A stretch of DNA of 29,665 bases, taken from Basidiobolus meristosporus CBS 931.73. Taxonomy: Eukaryota; Basidiobolomycota; Basidiobolomycetes; Basidiobolales; Basidiobolaceae. A program made the translations under genes and the position numbers. Shown here in pieces: positions 1 to 9,283 of this stretch (position 1 is its first letter; the number at the start of each line of letters is the position of its first letter). Location: contig MCFE01000865.1 of NCBI GenBank assembly GCA_002104905.1, forward strand, positions 1-29,665. Direction: 5' to 3'. The notes under the pieces are model-generated. The model did not search any database and was not told where the DNA came from. It worked only from the letters and a program-made list of their open reading frames with translations.

Positions 1-552
1 GTTTTTTATGGAATCCTTGAGTTTCAAAAGGAGTAGTGTTGAATATAGTATATACTAGAAGTTGGATAGAGCAAAAGCAGTCCTATTAGCTCTATATGTG
101 GATGATCTTATCATAGCCACCAATAACCTTGAACATTGGAAGAGACTAATTCAGTCTATTTCAAGAGTTCAAGTTGTCCAATCTAGGAGAACTCTGTTAC
201 TACTTGGGGAAAAGGTTCTCCATAGACAGAAGTACCCAGACTATCCCCCTAAGTCAATCCAAGTATATTCAAGATATACTAAAGAAGTACCAAATAGAAG
301 TCTATAAACTGGCAGCTGCCCCAATGTTGACAAACACTAACTTGGTCAAAACTCAACCAAATCAAGAGGGCTTGGTGCCATCTGAAGGCCCTGACTTCCC
401 TTATCTTTCTATGATCTGCCGGCTGATGCATATCAAGCTTGGTACATGTTCATGTATCTCATATTCAGTTGGAGTTGTCAGCCAGCATAATCAGAACTCT
501 AGATCTGATCATATTGCAGCAGTCAGGCATATTTTTAGGTACCTAAGAGGTG
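1..552 (+). pseudogene. Ty1/copia reverse transcriptase fragment (element C1a)
   Basis: This is the C-terminal half of a copia-type reverse transcriptase, which would copy element RNA into DNA in a virus-like particle. Around 92-130 the reading gives the catalytic YVDD motif followed by LIIATNNLE. A one-base frame change near 150-175 moves the match to another frame, which reads LSNLGELCYYLG-like, then the copia signatures KYIQDIL and AAAPM, and ends with FRYLRG near 535-552. The same family recurs at 14540-14889, where this part is in one frame, so the break here is a lesion rather than biology. The 5' part lies outside the window. The frame stops at 564-566, just inside foreign sequence. 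Confidence 0.85.
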
Positions 553-570
553 TCATGATCACATGACACC
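549..570. repeat. Perfect 9-bp inverted repeat at segment boundary
   Basis: GGTGTCATG at 549-557 is followed by ATCA and the exact reverse complement CATGACACC at 562-570. It lies exactly where copia homology ends. It could be a hairpin, a footprint of an insertion, or a terminal repeat. Confidence 0.6.
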
Positions 571-1014
571 ATGAGCACCCATGCCAAGTTTCAGCTTCCT
601 AGCTCGATTTCTAAGAGATTCCTTCTGGAACCTTCTACCACCTTCCAGAAAGTTCCTGACCATTCCAAACCATTGTTACACAATGGAACATTCCATGGAA
701 GCTTCCCATCATATTTTTCATAGTCCAGTACCATATATGGAAATACCAGGTCACGTAACCTAGTCACAAAATCAGGTGACCCAATCCATTTCCCCATCCT
801 GACTCAGTGCCTTGCCTTCTATATTATTTTCCCCAGCACTGCTGCTGTGCCTCACCCCACAACCCTATTAGTATTAGCTAATATCTCTTGGCATCAGTAT
901 AGCCAAAAGTATATATAGTCTGATCCCCCCCTTAAGTATTCCTCAGTCTGATAAACACAGGTCTTGAATAATGACTTAGGCCTATATCAAAGAATGCCAT
1001 TCCTTTATTTTAAG
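553..1014. other. Unassigned segment replacing the copia RNase H core
   Basis: Copia coding sequence stops after FRYLRG and resumes at DQGCIKLG, so roughly 110 residues of RNase H are missing and about 460 bp of unrelated sequence sits there instead. I see no convincing gene in it. It starts beside a perfect 9-bp inverted repeat (549-557 with 562-570, four-base loop). It also contains two overlapping-type heat-shock-element-like motifs (623-635 and 643-655, each TTCnnGAAnnTTC) and a TATA-like stretch near 908-917. It may be an LTR or small-element remnant. No target duplication was identified, so its nature is open. Confidence 0.5.
623..655. promoter_or_regulatory. Two heat-shock-element-like motifs
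   Basis: Positions 623-635 read TTC-TG-GAA-CC-TTC and positions 643-655 read TTC-CA-GAA-AG-TTC. Both match the alternating nTTCnnGAAnnTTCn pattern bound by eukaryotic heat-shock factor. Two perfect three-unit matches within 33 bp are notable. That they bind the factor is inference. Confidence 0.35.
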
Positions 1015-1238
1015 GTGATCAAGGATGTATAAAATTAGGTAGAAATCCAACTGTTCATGCTAGAACTAAGCATTTAGATATTAGACATGATTTCATGCAT
1101 AAAGCTATGGAGAATAAGTTAGCAAGCTCAGTTTACTGTTCTTCAGATGAATTGATTGCAGATAAATCTACCAAACCAGCCAGAGAAAAGTTAGAATATC
1201 TTAGGTCAAAATTGGGACTAGTCAGTATGAACATTTAG
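1015..1238 (+). pseudogene. Copia RNase H C-terminal end (element C1a)
   Basis: From about 1015 the + strand reads DQGCIKLGRNPTVHARTKHL and then a DIRHDFMHKA-like stretch, the standard C-terminal end of copia RNase H, through to a stop at 1236-1238. The frame is open here, but it is cut off from its upstream half by the segment at 553-1014. A purine run (GAGAGGGAG, 1241-1249) lies just before the LTR and is the expected polypurine tract for plus-strand priming. Confidence 0.85.
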
Positions 1239-1240
1239 CT

Positions 1241-1249
1241 GAGAGGGAG
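1241..1249 (+). other. Polypurine tract of copia C1a
   Basis: The nine-base purine run GAGAGGGAG directly abuts the LTR start TGTTGTAAAA at 1250. This is the position and composition expected for the plus-strand primer of an LTR retrotransposon. Confidence 0.75.
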
Positions 1250-1598
1250 TGTTGTAAAAGTTTGTAATTCCATCTGAAAATTGACCTAAATTGGGCATGT
1301 AGATCATTTCCTTCAAATCCAAGAGAACACTGACCAGATTCCTTGTTAGAATTTACTTATAACATTTCCACCCTAATATCAGGTACCCAGAACATGAAAG
1401 TTTTCAAAGTTGTCCAAACAGCCCCAAAATTTGCACTCATGTTTTTGGGGCCTTCCTAAGCCTATTCTGTATGTTTTTTATGCTAAGATCATGTCAAAGT
1501 ATAAATACCACTTGGATATTCAATAAATCATTAAGTGAAAACCACATTATCTACTTGTGATGCCAATCACTTCCAATATCTCCAAGACTCTTGCAACA
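1250..1598 (+). repeat. 349-bp copia family-1 LTR (3' LTR of C1a)
   Basis: The repeat begins TGTTGTAAAAG and ends CTCTTGCAACA, so it has the TG...CA ends and short inverted ends of an LTR. A second copy lies on the opposite strand at 16408-16756 and has the same length. A TATAAATA box lies at 1500-1507 and an AATAAA at 1522-1527, as expected for an LTR promoter and RNA end. Element A homology starts at the very next base, so this LTR marks where C1a entered element A. Confidence 0.9.
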
Positions 1599-1958
1599 AA
1601 CAAAGGTGGTGTCGATGTTGCAACAGCCACTTGCTGGTCTTCAACTGAAGTTATTACTTTTGCTACATTCTCATCTGCCTGTGCATTATAGTCAGCTTGT
1701 AGCTCTGCAAAGATTCTCAATTGCCTACTTGACAGGGAGCCTAAGGAGTCCACATTACTACCTTCAGTGGGCATACTGTCAACATGGCCTTTTTTGGTTG
1801 TAGCCCTGCTTGTTGCACTATATGCCAAAGCAAGCTGTTATCCAACTGTTCTTCTGCTGCTGTCGGTGGTGGGATTTGGTTGGGAACAAGACAACTTTGC
1901 TTTATTTTTTAGCAGCATGCAAATGGAATTGAGTCAAACTAAAGGGGAAATGGTGTAA
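1599..1958 (-). pseudogene. Accessory-gene remnant of element A (unrecognised family)
   Basis: The minus-strand reading matches the N-terminal part of the accessory protein at 7174-7493 in element B. Shared stretches include SATSRAT, KKG, SSRQLR and QADENVA followed by SVEDQQVA. The protein is Ser/Thr/Gln-rich and I recognise no domain. The start region is damaged: no clean counterpart of the B start MPPKNK is visible at 1938-1958. The 3' remainder was removed by the C1a insertion. The conservation of the reading between two diverged copies is the main evidence that this is a real gene of the family. Confidence 0.6.
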
Positions 1959-2136
1959 CATATACATGTGTGTGATGCCATCACTATGTTTACAATGCTT
2001 ACTATGGCGGGTCATCATTGAATCTTACATTCATATAGGCTCAGTGTCCAAATACAAGACTGTCATAGGCTTACATGAGTGTTGACAAAAAAGTGATATA
2101 AAGTGTTACATTATTGAGTGTCAAACTGTCTGCCCC

Positions 2137-4300
2137 ATGGACAAAGCTTCTTTGATTCAATGCTGTAAGAGAAGAGAAAAAAGACCATGTGGCTACTGTA
2201 GCAAGCCTCTCTGCTATGAAGGCTACAGACAGCATAGGAAGTATTACAAGGATTGTGGCCAGTGTTTTGCCACACAAGCTATATTTGACCACTCATCAGT
2301 CACTACTGTACCAACAGTGCTTAGCTGGCCAGCTTATACATCTGTAATAGAACCTGGCTGTACTTGCTACTGTGCACAAACTGAGTCAGGTGAGTTTGTG
2401 ATGCCTTTGGGATCACCTTAGCCTTCTTAATATGGCATGCAGAGTTGTAGCTTAGAAGAAGAAGGCTCACTGATGGATTGTGACCCTATCTCCCCTAACA
2501 AGAGTACCCTGCATGAGCCTGGTAAAATCCCAATATGCAATGAGACAACACACATGGAAAAAATGCCAAGGATACTTTATGGAGTCTAGAGAGCCCAATA
2601 AACCATCCACTGGTGAATGGTGTGATGTTGTGGCTAAAAAAGCGGCACATATCCACTGATATCAGTAATGGGGGCTTTAAGGAGGTACTACTACTTCTTG
2701 CCAAAATCATCCTGGGATGCAACTTGCCATGTACACGGTACAATATAGACAACTGTCATGTGGCTGGCAACATATGACCCAGAGACCGCCCTGATATCAG
2801 CATGTGTTAACAGTTGCATGGCATTCACATCAGAGAATGACACCATTGCAAGATGTCCAACTTGTCAAGAATGCGCCACCATTGCAGGAAATTATTGTTC
2901 ACACTCCAGATATATTCCAGTAATACCCTGTCTAAACAAGCTTATGCAGTCCAACAAATATTGCAGAGCTATAAAGTGCTGCACTCAGCATTAATCAGGT
3001 TCAAGCATATCTGGAGATACCCTAGCAATTGCCAAGATAGCAGGCTTTTCTGGGCACAACATATAGTATTGCTGTTAAATGTTTGAGATCCAAAGGATTT
3101 AATCCATGCCTGGCACACATTATTATTACCCAAGTACTAACCCTGAGACTATCATCTTCCTGCAAAGAGAATGCACAGAAGTCAGCTTGTAACTGCAGTA
3201 AAGTTGGCAAGGAATAGGCCATTGGCCAGAATATGAATTAATCAGAAACTGGAGATACTCAAGACAGAGGGTATCTGTTGGAGCAAAAGGAGCAATGCAT
3301 TTGCTTTTCATTAATATACCTGTACAGATGACCAAGATGTACATTGGGGATTTGAAGCCAAATGAGCCCTTTGAGATACAGGAGAAATTTGAAAGAATTG
3401 GCAAGACATTACAGAGTATCTGCCACCCTAAGTACTTCTCACAGGCTCCAATCAGCATTTGTATGCATATGCAACAATACAAATGCCAGTACTGGATAAA
3501 CTGGATATGTATTTATTCAAGTGGTCTTCTGAAGCCATTTCTACCAAGAGTACATTGGAAGCATTAGGTGTCATATGTGGACATTGTAGGAATATTCATC
3601 CAGAAGCAGATCATAAATGCCAACTTGACACATCAACAGCTTTTGTGCAAGGAGTTTGTGACAGGAGTTGAGCGGCTATATTACAAACTTTAAGCTGAAT
3701 GTGTAGATCTCTGCTGCTACTGTATCCATTCTGTACTCCATTTTGCTTGGTATGTGGAGAACATTGGGCCTTGCTTCACCTTTTGGGAGTTTCCTATGGA
3801 GCAGATATGTGGGGAGACCGGTAGATAAGTCAAGTTGCAGGTGCTACCATATTTCAATCTCATATAGAATATTACCTTCAAGTCTGTCATGGAAGTGATG
3901 AGCTGGCACATGTAGGACAGTTAGGAACAGTTGGAAATATTGAGTACAGATGTGTACATGGAGACACCTGTGCCTATGGCATTAAGGCACTAAGCAGCCC
4001 CAATATGTGGGTAATCTGCTAAGTAATGGGAAGTTAGGATGGGTGCAATATGAAACTGATTTTTATTTGGAGACTCACAAAAGTATGCTGGGTTTCTCTT
4101 GGTCACAAGCCAATTTTGACACCACTCAATCAGAATCCACACAAACAAGAGCCCAAGTACACCCATAAGGGGGACTAGAGTCCCACAGGGAGAAGTAATA
4201 TATTGGCTAAATACCACAAAGTTCTTTGCAAATATTCCAGAGGTATTCACAGCAAAAGTGGCAGCAACCAAGCATATGATTACTGTATGTATATGTTACC
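2137..4300 (+). pseudogene. Tnp2-like transposase, decayed copy of element A
   Basis: It starts at ATG 2137 with MDKASLIQCCKRREKRPCGY, matching the B transposase start. The N-terminal zinc-finger-like Cys/His cluster is recognisable. Stops and shifts follow (for example after MPLGSP near 2421). The next readable block, 2758-2994, carries the second Cys cluster (CVNSCMAF ... CPTCQ). Directly afterwards, near 3009-3013, homology jumps to GDTLAIAKIAGFSGHN. Compared with B this is a clean deletion of 336 bp (112 codons), taking the DGF and GPK blocks of the catalytic core. The C-terminal half continues in several frames to 4300, where B interrupts it. The copy cannot encode an active transposase. 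Confidence 0.85.
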
Positions 4301-4317
4301 CCCTATGAAAAATTATT
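4301..4317. repeat. Left terminal inverted repeat of element B
   Basis: CCCTATGAAAAATTATT pairs with the reverse complement of 12436-12452, with one mismatch. Inside it, 4375-4394 (GATCCTGTCAGGACTCCGTC) also pairs with the reverse complement of about 12377-12396, so inverted similarity extends into the subterminal region. A second TIR-like stretch (TGAAAAATAATTG, 4405-4417) lies about 100 bp in. Confidence 0.85.
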
Positions 4318-4875
4318 GAGATGATCCCGTCAAAAGGCTGTTACAAAGTTAATGTCCCATGACTGAGAGGTACTGATCCTGTCAGGACTCCGTCCAGAGA
4401 CCGTTGAAAAATAATTGCACCCCAGATTTCACAAAAAACTTTGTTGAATTTCTCATCACAACAATGTATAAGTGGCTTTTGATTGGTTCCCTGCCAATTT
4501 GCTCACTTTCTGATCCCAGACACTCTATTGCCTCCTCTGTTTGTGTGAATTGATTGGCTATTGCCTCTTTTTCACACTCCTTACTTCCTGACTCAGCCAT
4601 TTCTCTTACTTTTCATGCGTTGTGGTAGGGTAAACATACCTCCCACAGACAAGTTTACTCATATAGTCATTATGATATACTTATCCATATTTTATCTTAT
4701 CAGTATTATCCCATTCTTCTATTGCCCATATTATCAGTATTATCCCCATATGATGTTTACCCTGATTAGTTATTAGCATTAGTTATCCCAGATGTTATTC
4801 AGCTTTGTGATCAGTAGATGTATCTATATAAGGCAAGTACCCGCGTCAGTACCCGTGACACATGACCTAGGTCTG

Positions 4876-5147
4876 TGTTACCATCCCTACCATTTCAATA
4901 CCATATATGGTATTTCTATGTTGCACAGGTTTCAGACTACTGATTCCTGATTGGTTGAAAGTGCTGTGCCTTTTAGAACCTTCCAGGACATTCTTGGCAT
5001 ATTTTTAGCTCATAGTGATGTCATCAAGAATTCCACTGATACCTAGAATCTTCTAGAACCTTGTCATTAGTAATCACTTGGCAATCAGGAAAAGTATTTA
5101 AGGGAAAGCAATCCCTCATCAATAAATCATCCCTTCTATCAGTAACA
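4876..5147 (+). repeat. Possible solo or fragmentary LTR of an unknown family
   Basis: The block starts TGTTAC and ends GTAACA, a perfect 6-bp inverted end pair with TG...CA. It contains a TATA-like TATTTAAG near 5095-5102 and an AATAAA near 5120-5125, in LTR-like order. The flanking five bases (GTCTG and CTTCT) do not match, so there is no visible target duplication. No coding region of a matching family is in the window. Confidence 0.3.
4976..5062. promoter_or_regulatory. Heat-shock-element-like arrays
   Basis: Positions 4976-4993 read GAA-CC-TTC-CA-GGA-CA-TTC. Positions 5046-5062 read GAA-TC-TTC-TA-GAA-CC-TT. Both follow the alternating five-base spacing of heat-shock elements with three to four units. 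They lie 40-120 bp upstream of a TATA-like sequence. Function is inferred, not shown. Confidence 0.35.
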
Positions 5148-5561
5148 CTTCTACCTTATTGATTAGCAGTTGATCACTGCACCTGCCTTCAACAGTACAT
5201 CTCAGACCTGCCATCAAGGAGCTTTTCAGGGTAGTGCACAAGACACACAGAGGCCTTTGGAGACACTTGGAGCACCTAGGAAGCTAGAGAAGCAGGAGCT
5301 TTTACCATAGTGACATATTGACAAAGACACCAGCAGTTTAGACACAGAGGTTATTGCACCCATCAGACACCTCACACACCTTGAGTTGTGTAGCTTCTCC
5401 CAGGAGTACCTCTACACCACCACAGCGTACAAATTGATTTATTTCCGTTGAAACTTCAGTTGTATCTCAATTGCCAATTGTATTGACCTATACAAGTCTC
5501 TATACCCTACACTAACATTAAGCCCAACCCCACACTCAACAAGTAACTCCATTAAAATCCA

Positions 5562-7493
5562 CTACTCAATAAGTATTTCTGCTGTGACGCTCTGGTTCCA
5601 CAACTTTGGCAGGAACCCAACGGCTTTATGCCACTGTTCATCCACTGGTTCCCACACGTCCTGGTCATCAGCTGGCACTGCAAGGTCTAGCTCCTCATCT
5701 GCCAGTCTTTGCAATAAATCCTTGCAATATTCCAGTGCATTTTCTTGAGCACTGCTCTTGAGGGAGTGCTGCAACCTCTTGGTGTGCCTATTAATGTTCC
5801 AAAACTCCACTGAAGGCATTGTGATAGTCTTCCAAGCTCTTGATATTGTAGCCTTGTCTGTCAGTGGGATCTCCACTCTGTCAACAATGGAGGCTGTGGA
5901 GGCTGTCATAGACAAATTGCCTTTTTCAGCAAACTCATCTACCTTGCTGGAGTGTAGCTCAACTGGCTGCGCTTCCAACTCTTGTGAAAACAGCTGTTTT
6001 CTTGTTGGTAATTATTCTTGGCTATGATGGGATTCAGTCTGTTCCTGGCTTGCGGGCGTTAATTGGCAAGAGCTGCAGTTGTTTTTGCATGCCTCCCTGT
6101 CTCAGGCTTGGGTAGACATTTTTCCCTTTAGCTTTTCCTTTATCATTGCCAGGTCTTTCACTGCTACTTTGGCTGAGTGCTTCTTGTAAAGAACTTTGTT
6201 TTCTCCTGGATAAATTCTGCTCTGACGCGTCTGTTTTGGCCTGCTTGTCCCTTGCTGGCACTCTTCCGGCAACCTGATGTTTCATTTCAGCTTGTATTGA
6301 GCTCTCAACCGTAGTTGTGACAGGCTCCTGTAAAAGCGGCTGGTTTTTATCACTGCCAGGTCCTTCACTGCTACTTTAACTAGGTGCTTCTTGAGTGGTA
6401 ATACGCTTTTTCCTTGATAAATGTTGCGCTGGTGCATCCAAGTCTGCCTGCTTGTCCTTAAGTGGCACTCTTCCAGCTGCCTGACTTCTCTTTGACCCTT
6501 GTCTGGAGCTTTTGGCCCTGCTTGTAATGGGCTCTTGAGGAAGCCGCTGGTTTTTAGCCATGGCACCCTTGTTCTTCTGCCTTTGATAGTTTCTGCTATT
6601 CTTAAGATACTCTCTTAGCATACCAATGCTGGCCCAAAATCTGTTTGCCCATTTGAATCCAGGATAATGCTCATGGAACAAGTCAAGTTGAGTTCCTGAT
6701 GGCCCCATGGTATGCCGGCCTTAAGGTGATGGCATGCTAGACTTCTGACAGCCTCTTGTATATTAGCCCACTCTTCATTATTGCACTCAACGGCTTCACG
6801 AATCTTCAATGTCTTTTGATTTTTAGGCTTTGGTATAAACACCACATTGTCTCCCTCCCATGCTGTGATAGGTTTTTCTGTGGGCTTTATATTTGGGCAC
6901 TGTTGTTGTGCTTCAAAGACTGTACGGTGTTCCTCTGCTGTTACATCAGGAAATGGCTCAATTCTTGGCTGTGACATTGAGCTACTTGAGTTCCTTCTTT
7001 GCAGCAAACATACTGCTTTCTCTACCTGGGATATTTATTGCTCTACACATATTATCTGCTTATCCTGTTTCTGGACTACTTCCTGATTTCTCTGGGCCAT
7101 TGCATCTATCCTATCAGCCACTGCACCTAATTGCTTCATTAATGCTTTGGTATGAGCTGACAACATACTTGCTAATATGGGTGGTGGTGATGTTATCATG
7201 GCCACTTGCTGATCTTCAACTGAGGGTACTGCGTTTGCTACATTCTCATCTGCCTGAGCATGATGGTCAGCATGTGGCTCCACAGAGGTTCTCAATTGCC
7301 TACTTGACTGAGAGCCTGAGGAGTCCGCATTATTACCTTCAATGGGCACACTGTCCACAGGGCCTTTTTTGGATGTAGCCCTGCTTGTTGCACTGAATGT
7401 CAAAGCAAGCTGTTGTCCAATCATTCTTCTGTTGCCGTCAGCGGTGGGGTTTGGTTGAAAACCAGACAACTTTGCTTTATTTTTTGGCGGCAT
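5562..7493 (-). pseudogene. Accessory gene of transposon B, unrecognised family, broken
   Basis: The gene starts at ATG 7493 (MPPKNKAKLSGF) and is divergent from the transposase. I do not recognise the protein. It is about 640 codons across the whole locus, hydrophilic and rich in Ser, Gln, Lys and Arg, with no membrane segment. Near 7100-7160 it has a short helical stretch (KALMKQLGAVADRIDAMAQ). In the middle it has WANIQEAV and a KWANRFWASIGMLREYL helix, then two 69-residue repeats. It ends with an acidic segment containing WEPVDEQWHKAVGFLPKLW. Lesions: TAA at 7035-7037, a frameshift near 6700-6710, TAA at 6376-6378 (the sister repeat has Gln), a frameshift near 6040 and TAA at 6012-6014. 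By position it could be the counterpart of the plant CACTA TnpA DNA-binding protein, but this rests on position only. Confidence 0.65.
6142..6555 (-). repeat. Two tandem 207-bp repeats (69 codons each) within the accessory gene
   Basis: Unit 1 spans 6555-6349 and unit 2 spans 6348-6142 on the minus strand. Both begin KNQ followed by Leu-rich QEP, then share AGRVP, a DKQA core, LSR(K/R)K, QEA(P/L)S and SSSE-GPG or RPG-(S/N)D. The period is exactly 69 codons. Unit 1 carries TAA where unit 2 has CAA (Gln). The units have diverged clearly, so the duplication is older than the nonsense change. Confidence 0.85.
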
Positions 7494-7715
7494 ATATATG
7501 GAAGTGAGTCAAACCAAAGGGGAAATAGTGTTACATATACATGTGTATGTGGTGCCACAACTTTATTTATAATGCTTACTATGGCGTGTCATCATTGAAT
7601 CTTACATTCATGTAGGTGCAATGTCTCAAACACAAGACTGTCTTTAGTTCACTTGAGTATTGACCAAAAAGTGATAAAATAGCGTTACATTGTTGAAGGT
7701 CAAACTGTTTGCCCC
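7494..7715. promoter_or_regulatory. Divergent promoter region between accessory gene and transposase
   Basis: This 222-bp gap separates the two start codons (7493 minus, 7716 plus) and is conserved in element A (about 1959-2136). It includes an imperfect palindrome near 7533-7548 (CATATACATGTGTATG). The last 106 bp (7610-7715) are part of the 784-bp tandem unit and so occur three times. Core promoter elements are not clear enough to call. Confidence 0.45.
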
Positions 7716-8399
7716 ATGGACAAGACTACTTTGACTCAATGCCATAAGAGAAGAGAAAAAAGACCATGTCGCTATTGTGGCAAGCCTCTCAGCCATGAAG
7801 CACACAGACAGCATAGGAAGTATTACAAGGATCACCGCCAGTGTTTTGCCACCCAAGTCATATTTGACCATTCATTGGTCACTACTGTACCAACATTATC
7901 TTGCCAGCCAGTTGATATTTCTATATTGGCACCTGGCTGTCTTTGTCACCTTGCGCAAACTGAGTCAGGTGAGTTTATGATGCCTTTAGGCTCACCTCAG
8001 CCTTCTGAATATGGCACGCAGAGTGATAGCTCTGATGAAGAAGGTTCACTGATGAATTTTGAGCCTATCTCCCCTAACAACAGTACCACGTATGAGCCCG
8101 GTCCAATCCCTATATGCAATGAGACAACACCCATTGAGACAAATGCCAAGGATACTTTATGGAGCCAAGTGAGCCCAGTAATTCATTTACTGGTGAATGA
8201 TGTGATGTTGTGGCTAGAGAAGTGGAGTGTTTCCACTAATAATAGTAACGGGGGCTTTGAGGATTTATTACTACTTCTTGCCAAAATCATACCAGGATGC
8301 AACTTACCATGTACATGGTACAAGTGTACAACCGTCATGCAGCTGCCAACATATGATCCAGAGACTGTCCTGGCTCCAGCATGTGTTAACAGTATGTAG
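7716..8399 (+). pseudogene. Truncated transposase N-terminus, tandem unit 1 (227 aa)
   Basis: ATG 7716 begins MDKTTLTQCHKRREKRPCRY. The frame runs through the N-terminal Cys/His cluster (Cys18, Cys21, His27, His30, His33, His40) and an acidic linker, and stops at TAG 8397-8399, created by the tandem junction right after CVNSM. It lacks the second Cys cluster and all of the catalytic domain. Because the upstream 222 bp is complete, it may be the copy that is transcribed first. If translated it would give a DNA-binding-type fragment that could interfere with full-length transposase; this is inference. Confidence 0.7.
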
Positions 8400-8499
8400 G
8401 TGCAATGTCTCAAACACAAGACTGTCTTTAGTTCACTTGAGTATTGACCAAAAAGTGATAAAATAGCGTTACATTGTTGAAGGTCAAACTGTTTGCCCC

Positions 8500-9183
8500 A
8501 TGGACAAGACTACTTTGACTCAATGCCATAAGAGAAGAGAAAAAAGACCATGTCGCTATTGTGGCAAGCCTCTCAGCCATGAAGCACACAGACAGCATAG
8601 GAAGTATTACAAGGATCACCGCCAGTGTTTTGCCACCCAAGTCATATTTGACCATTCATTGGTCACTACTGTACCAACATTATCTTGCCAGCCAGTTGAT
8701 ATTTCTATATTGGCACCTGGCTGTCTTTGTCACCTTGCGCAAACTGAGTCAGGTGAGTTTATGATGCCTTTAGGCTCACCTCAGCCTTCTGAATATGGCA
8801 CGCAGAGTGATAGCTCTGATGAAGAAGGTTCACTGATGAATTTTGAGCCTATCTCCCCTAACAACAGTACCACGTATGAGCCCGGTCCAATCCCTATATG
8901 CAATGAGACAACACCCATTGAGACAAATGCCAAGGATACTTTATGGAGCCAAGTGAGCCCAGTAATTCATTTACTGGTGAATGATGTGATGTTGTGGCTA
9001 GAGAAGTGGAGTGTTTCCACTAATAATAGTAACGGGGGCTTTGAGGATTTATTACTACTTCTTGCCAAAATCATACCAGGATGCAACTTACCATGTACAT
9101 GGTACAAGTGTACAACCGTCATGCAGCTGCCAACATATGATCCAGAGACTGTCCTGGCTCCAGCATGTGTTAACAGTATGTAG
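8500..9183 (+). pseudogene. Truncated transposase N-terminus, tandem unit 2 (227 aa)
   Basis: Same reading as the unit at 7716-8399, again stopped by TAG (9181-9183) made by the repeat junction. Only 106 bp of the native upstream region precedes it, and before that lies the coding sequence of unit 1. Confidence 0.7.
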
Positions 9184-9283
9184 GTGCAATGTCTCAAACA
9201 CAAGACTGTCTTTAGTTCACTTGAGTATTGACCAAAAAGTGATAAAATAGCGTTACATTGTTGAAGGTCAAACTGTTTGCCCC

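Larger units (their letters stand above)
1599..4300 (+). mobile_element. Left part of Tnp2-type DNA transposon A (older copy)
   Basis: This stretch aligns with element B from about 7174 onward. It holds part of the divergent accessory gene, the divergent promoter region and a decayed transposase. Its left edge is cut exactly by the C1a LTR, so the rest of A should lie left of the window. Its right edge is cut exactly by the inverted repeat of B at 4301. Homology resumes at 12453, so A and B are two copies of one family, one inside the other. Confidence 0.85.
4318..5561. other. Left subterminal non-coding region of element B
   Basis: About 1.2 kb without a supportable gene. It contains a direct repeat (TTATCAGTATTATCCC at 4697-4712 and 4731-4746), an LTR-like block at 4876-5147 with heat-shock-like motifs, and AT-rich sequence. 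Short ORFs here show no family resemblance. It would contain the 3' end and terminator of the accessory gene at 5562-7493, but I cannot place a polyadenylation site with confidence. Confidence 0.5.

Noticed and set aside
591-797. Small ORFs in 553-1014 and 4318-5561 on both strands.
   Set aside because: Short, without recognisable domains or matching copies in the window, and in regions with LTR-like or non-coding character.
5562-7493. Introns as an explanation for the breaks in the accessory gene.
   Set aside because: Reading continues in the same frame directly across the TAA codons at 7035 and 6376 with conserved sequence on both sides, and one TAA faces Gln in the sister repeat. Introns are not needed there, although one cannot be excluded near 6040.
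8183-8419. Minus-strand and other-frame ORFs repeated every 784 bp (for example 8183-8419, 8967-9203, 8227-8466).
   Set aside because: They recur only because the underlying DNA is tandemly repeated. They lie opposite or out of frame with the transposase reading and show no family features.
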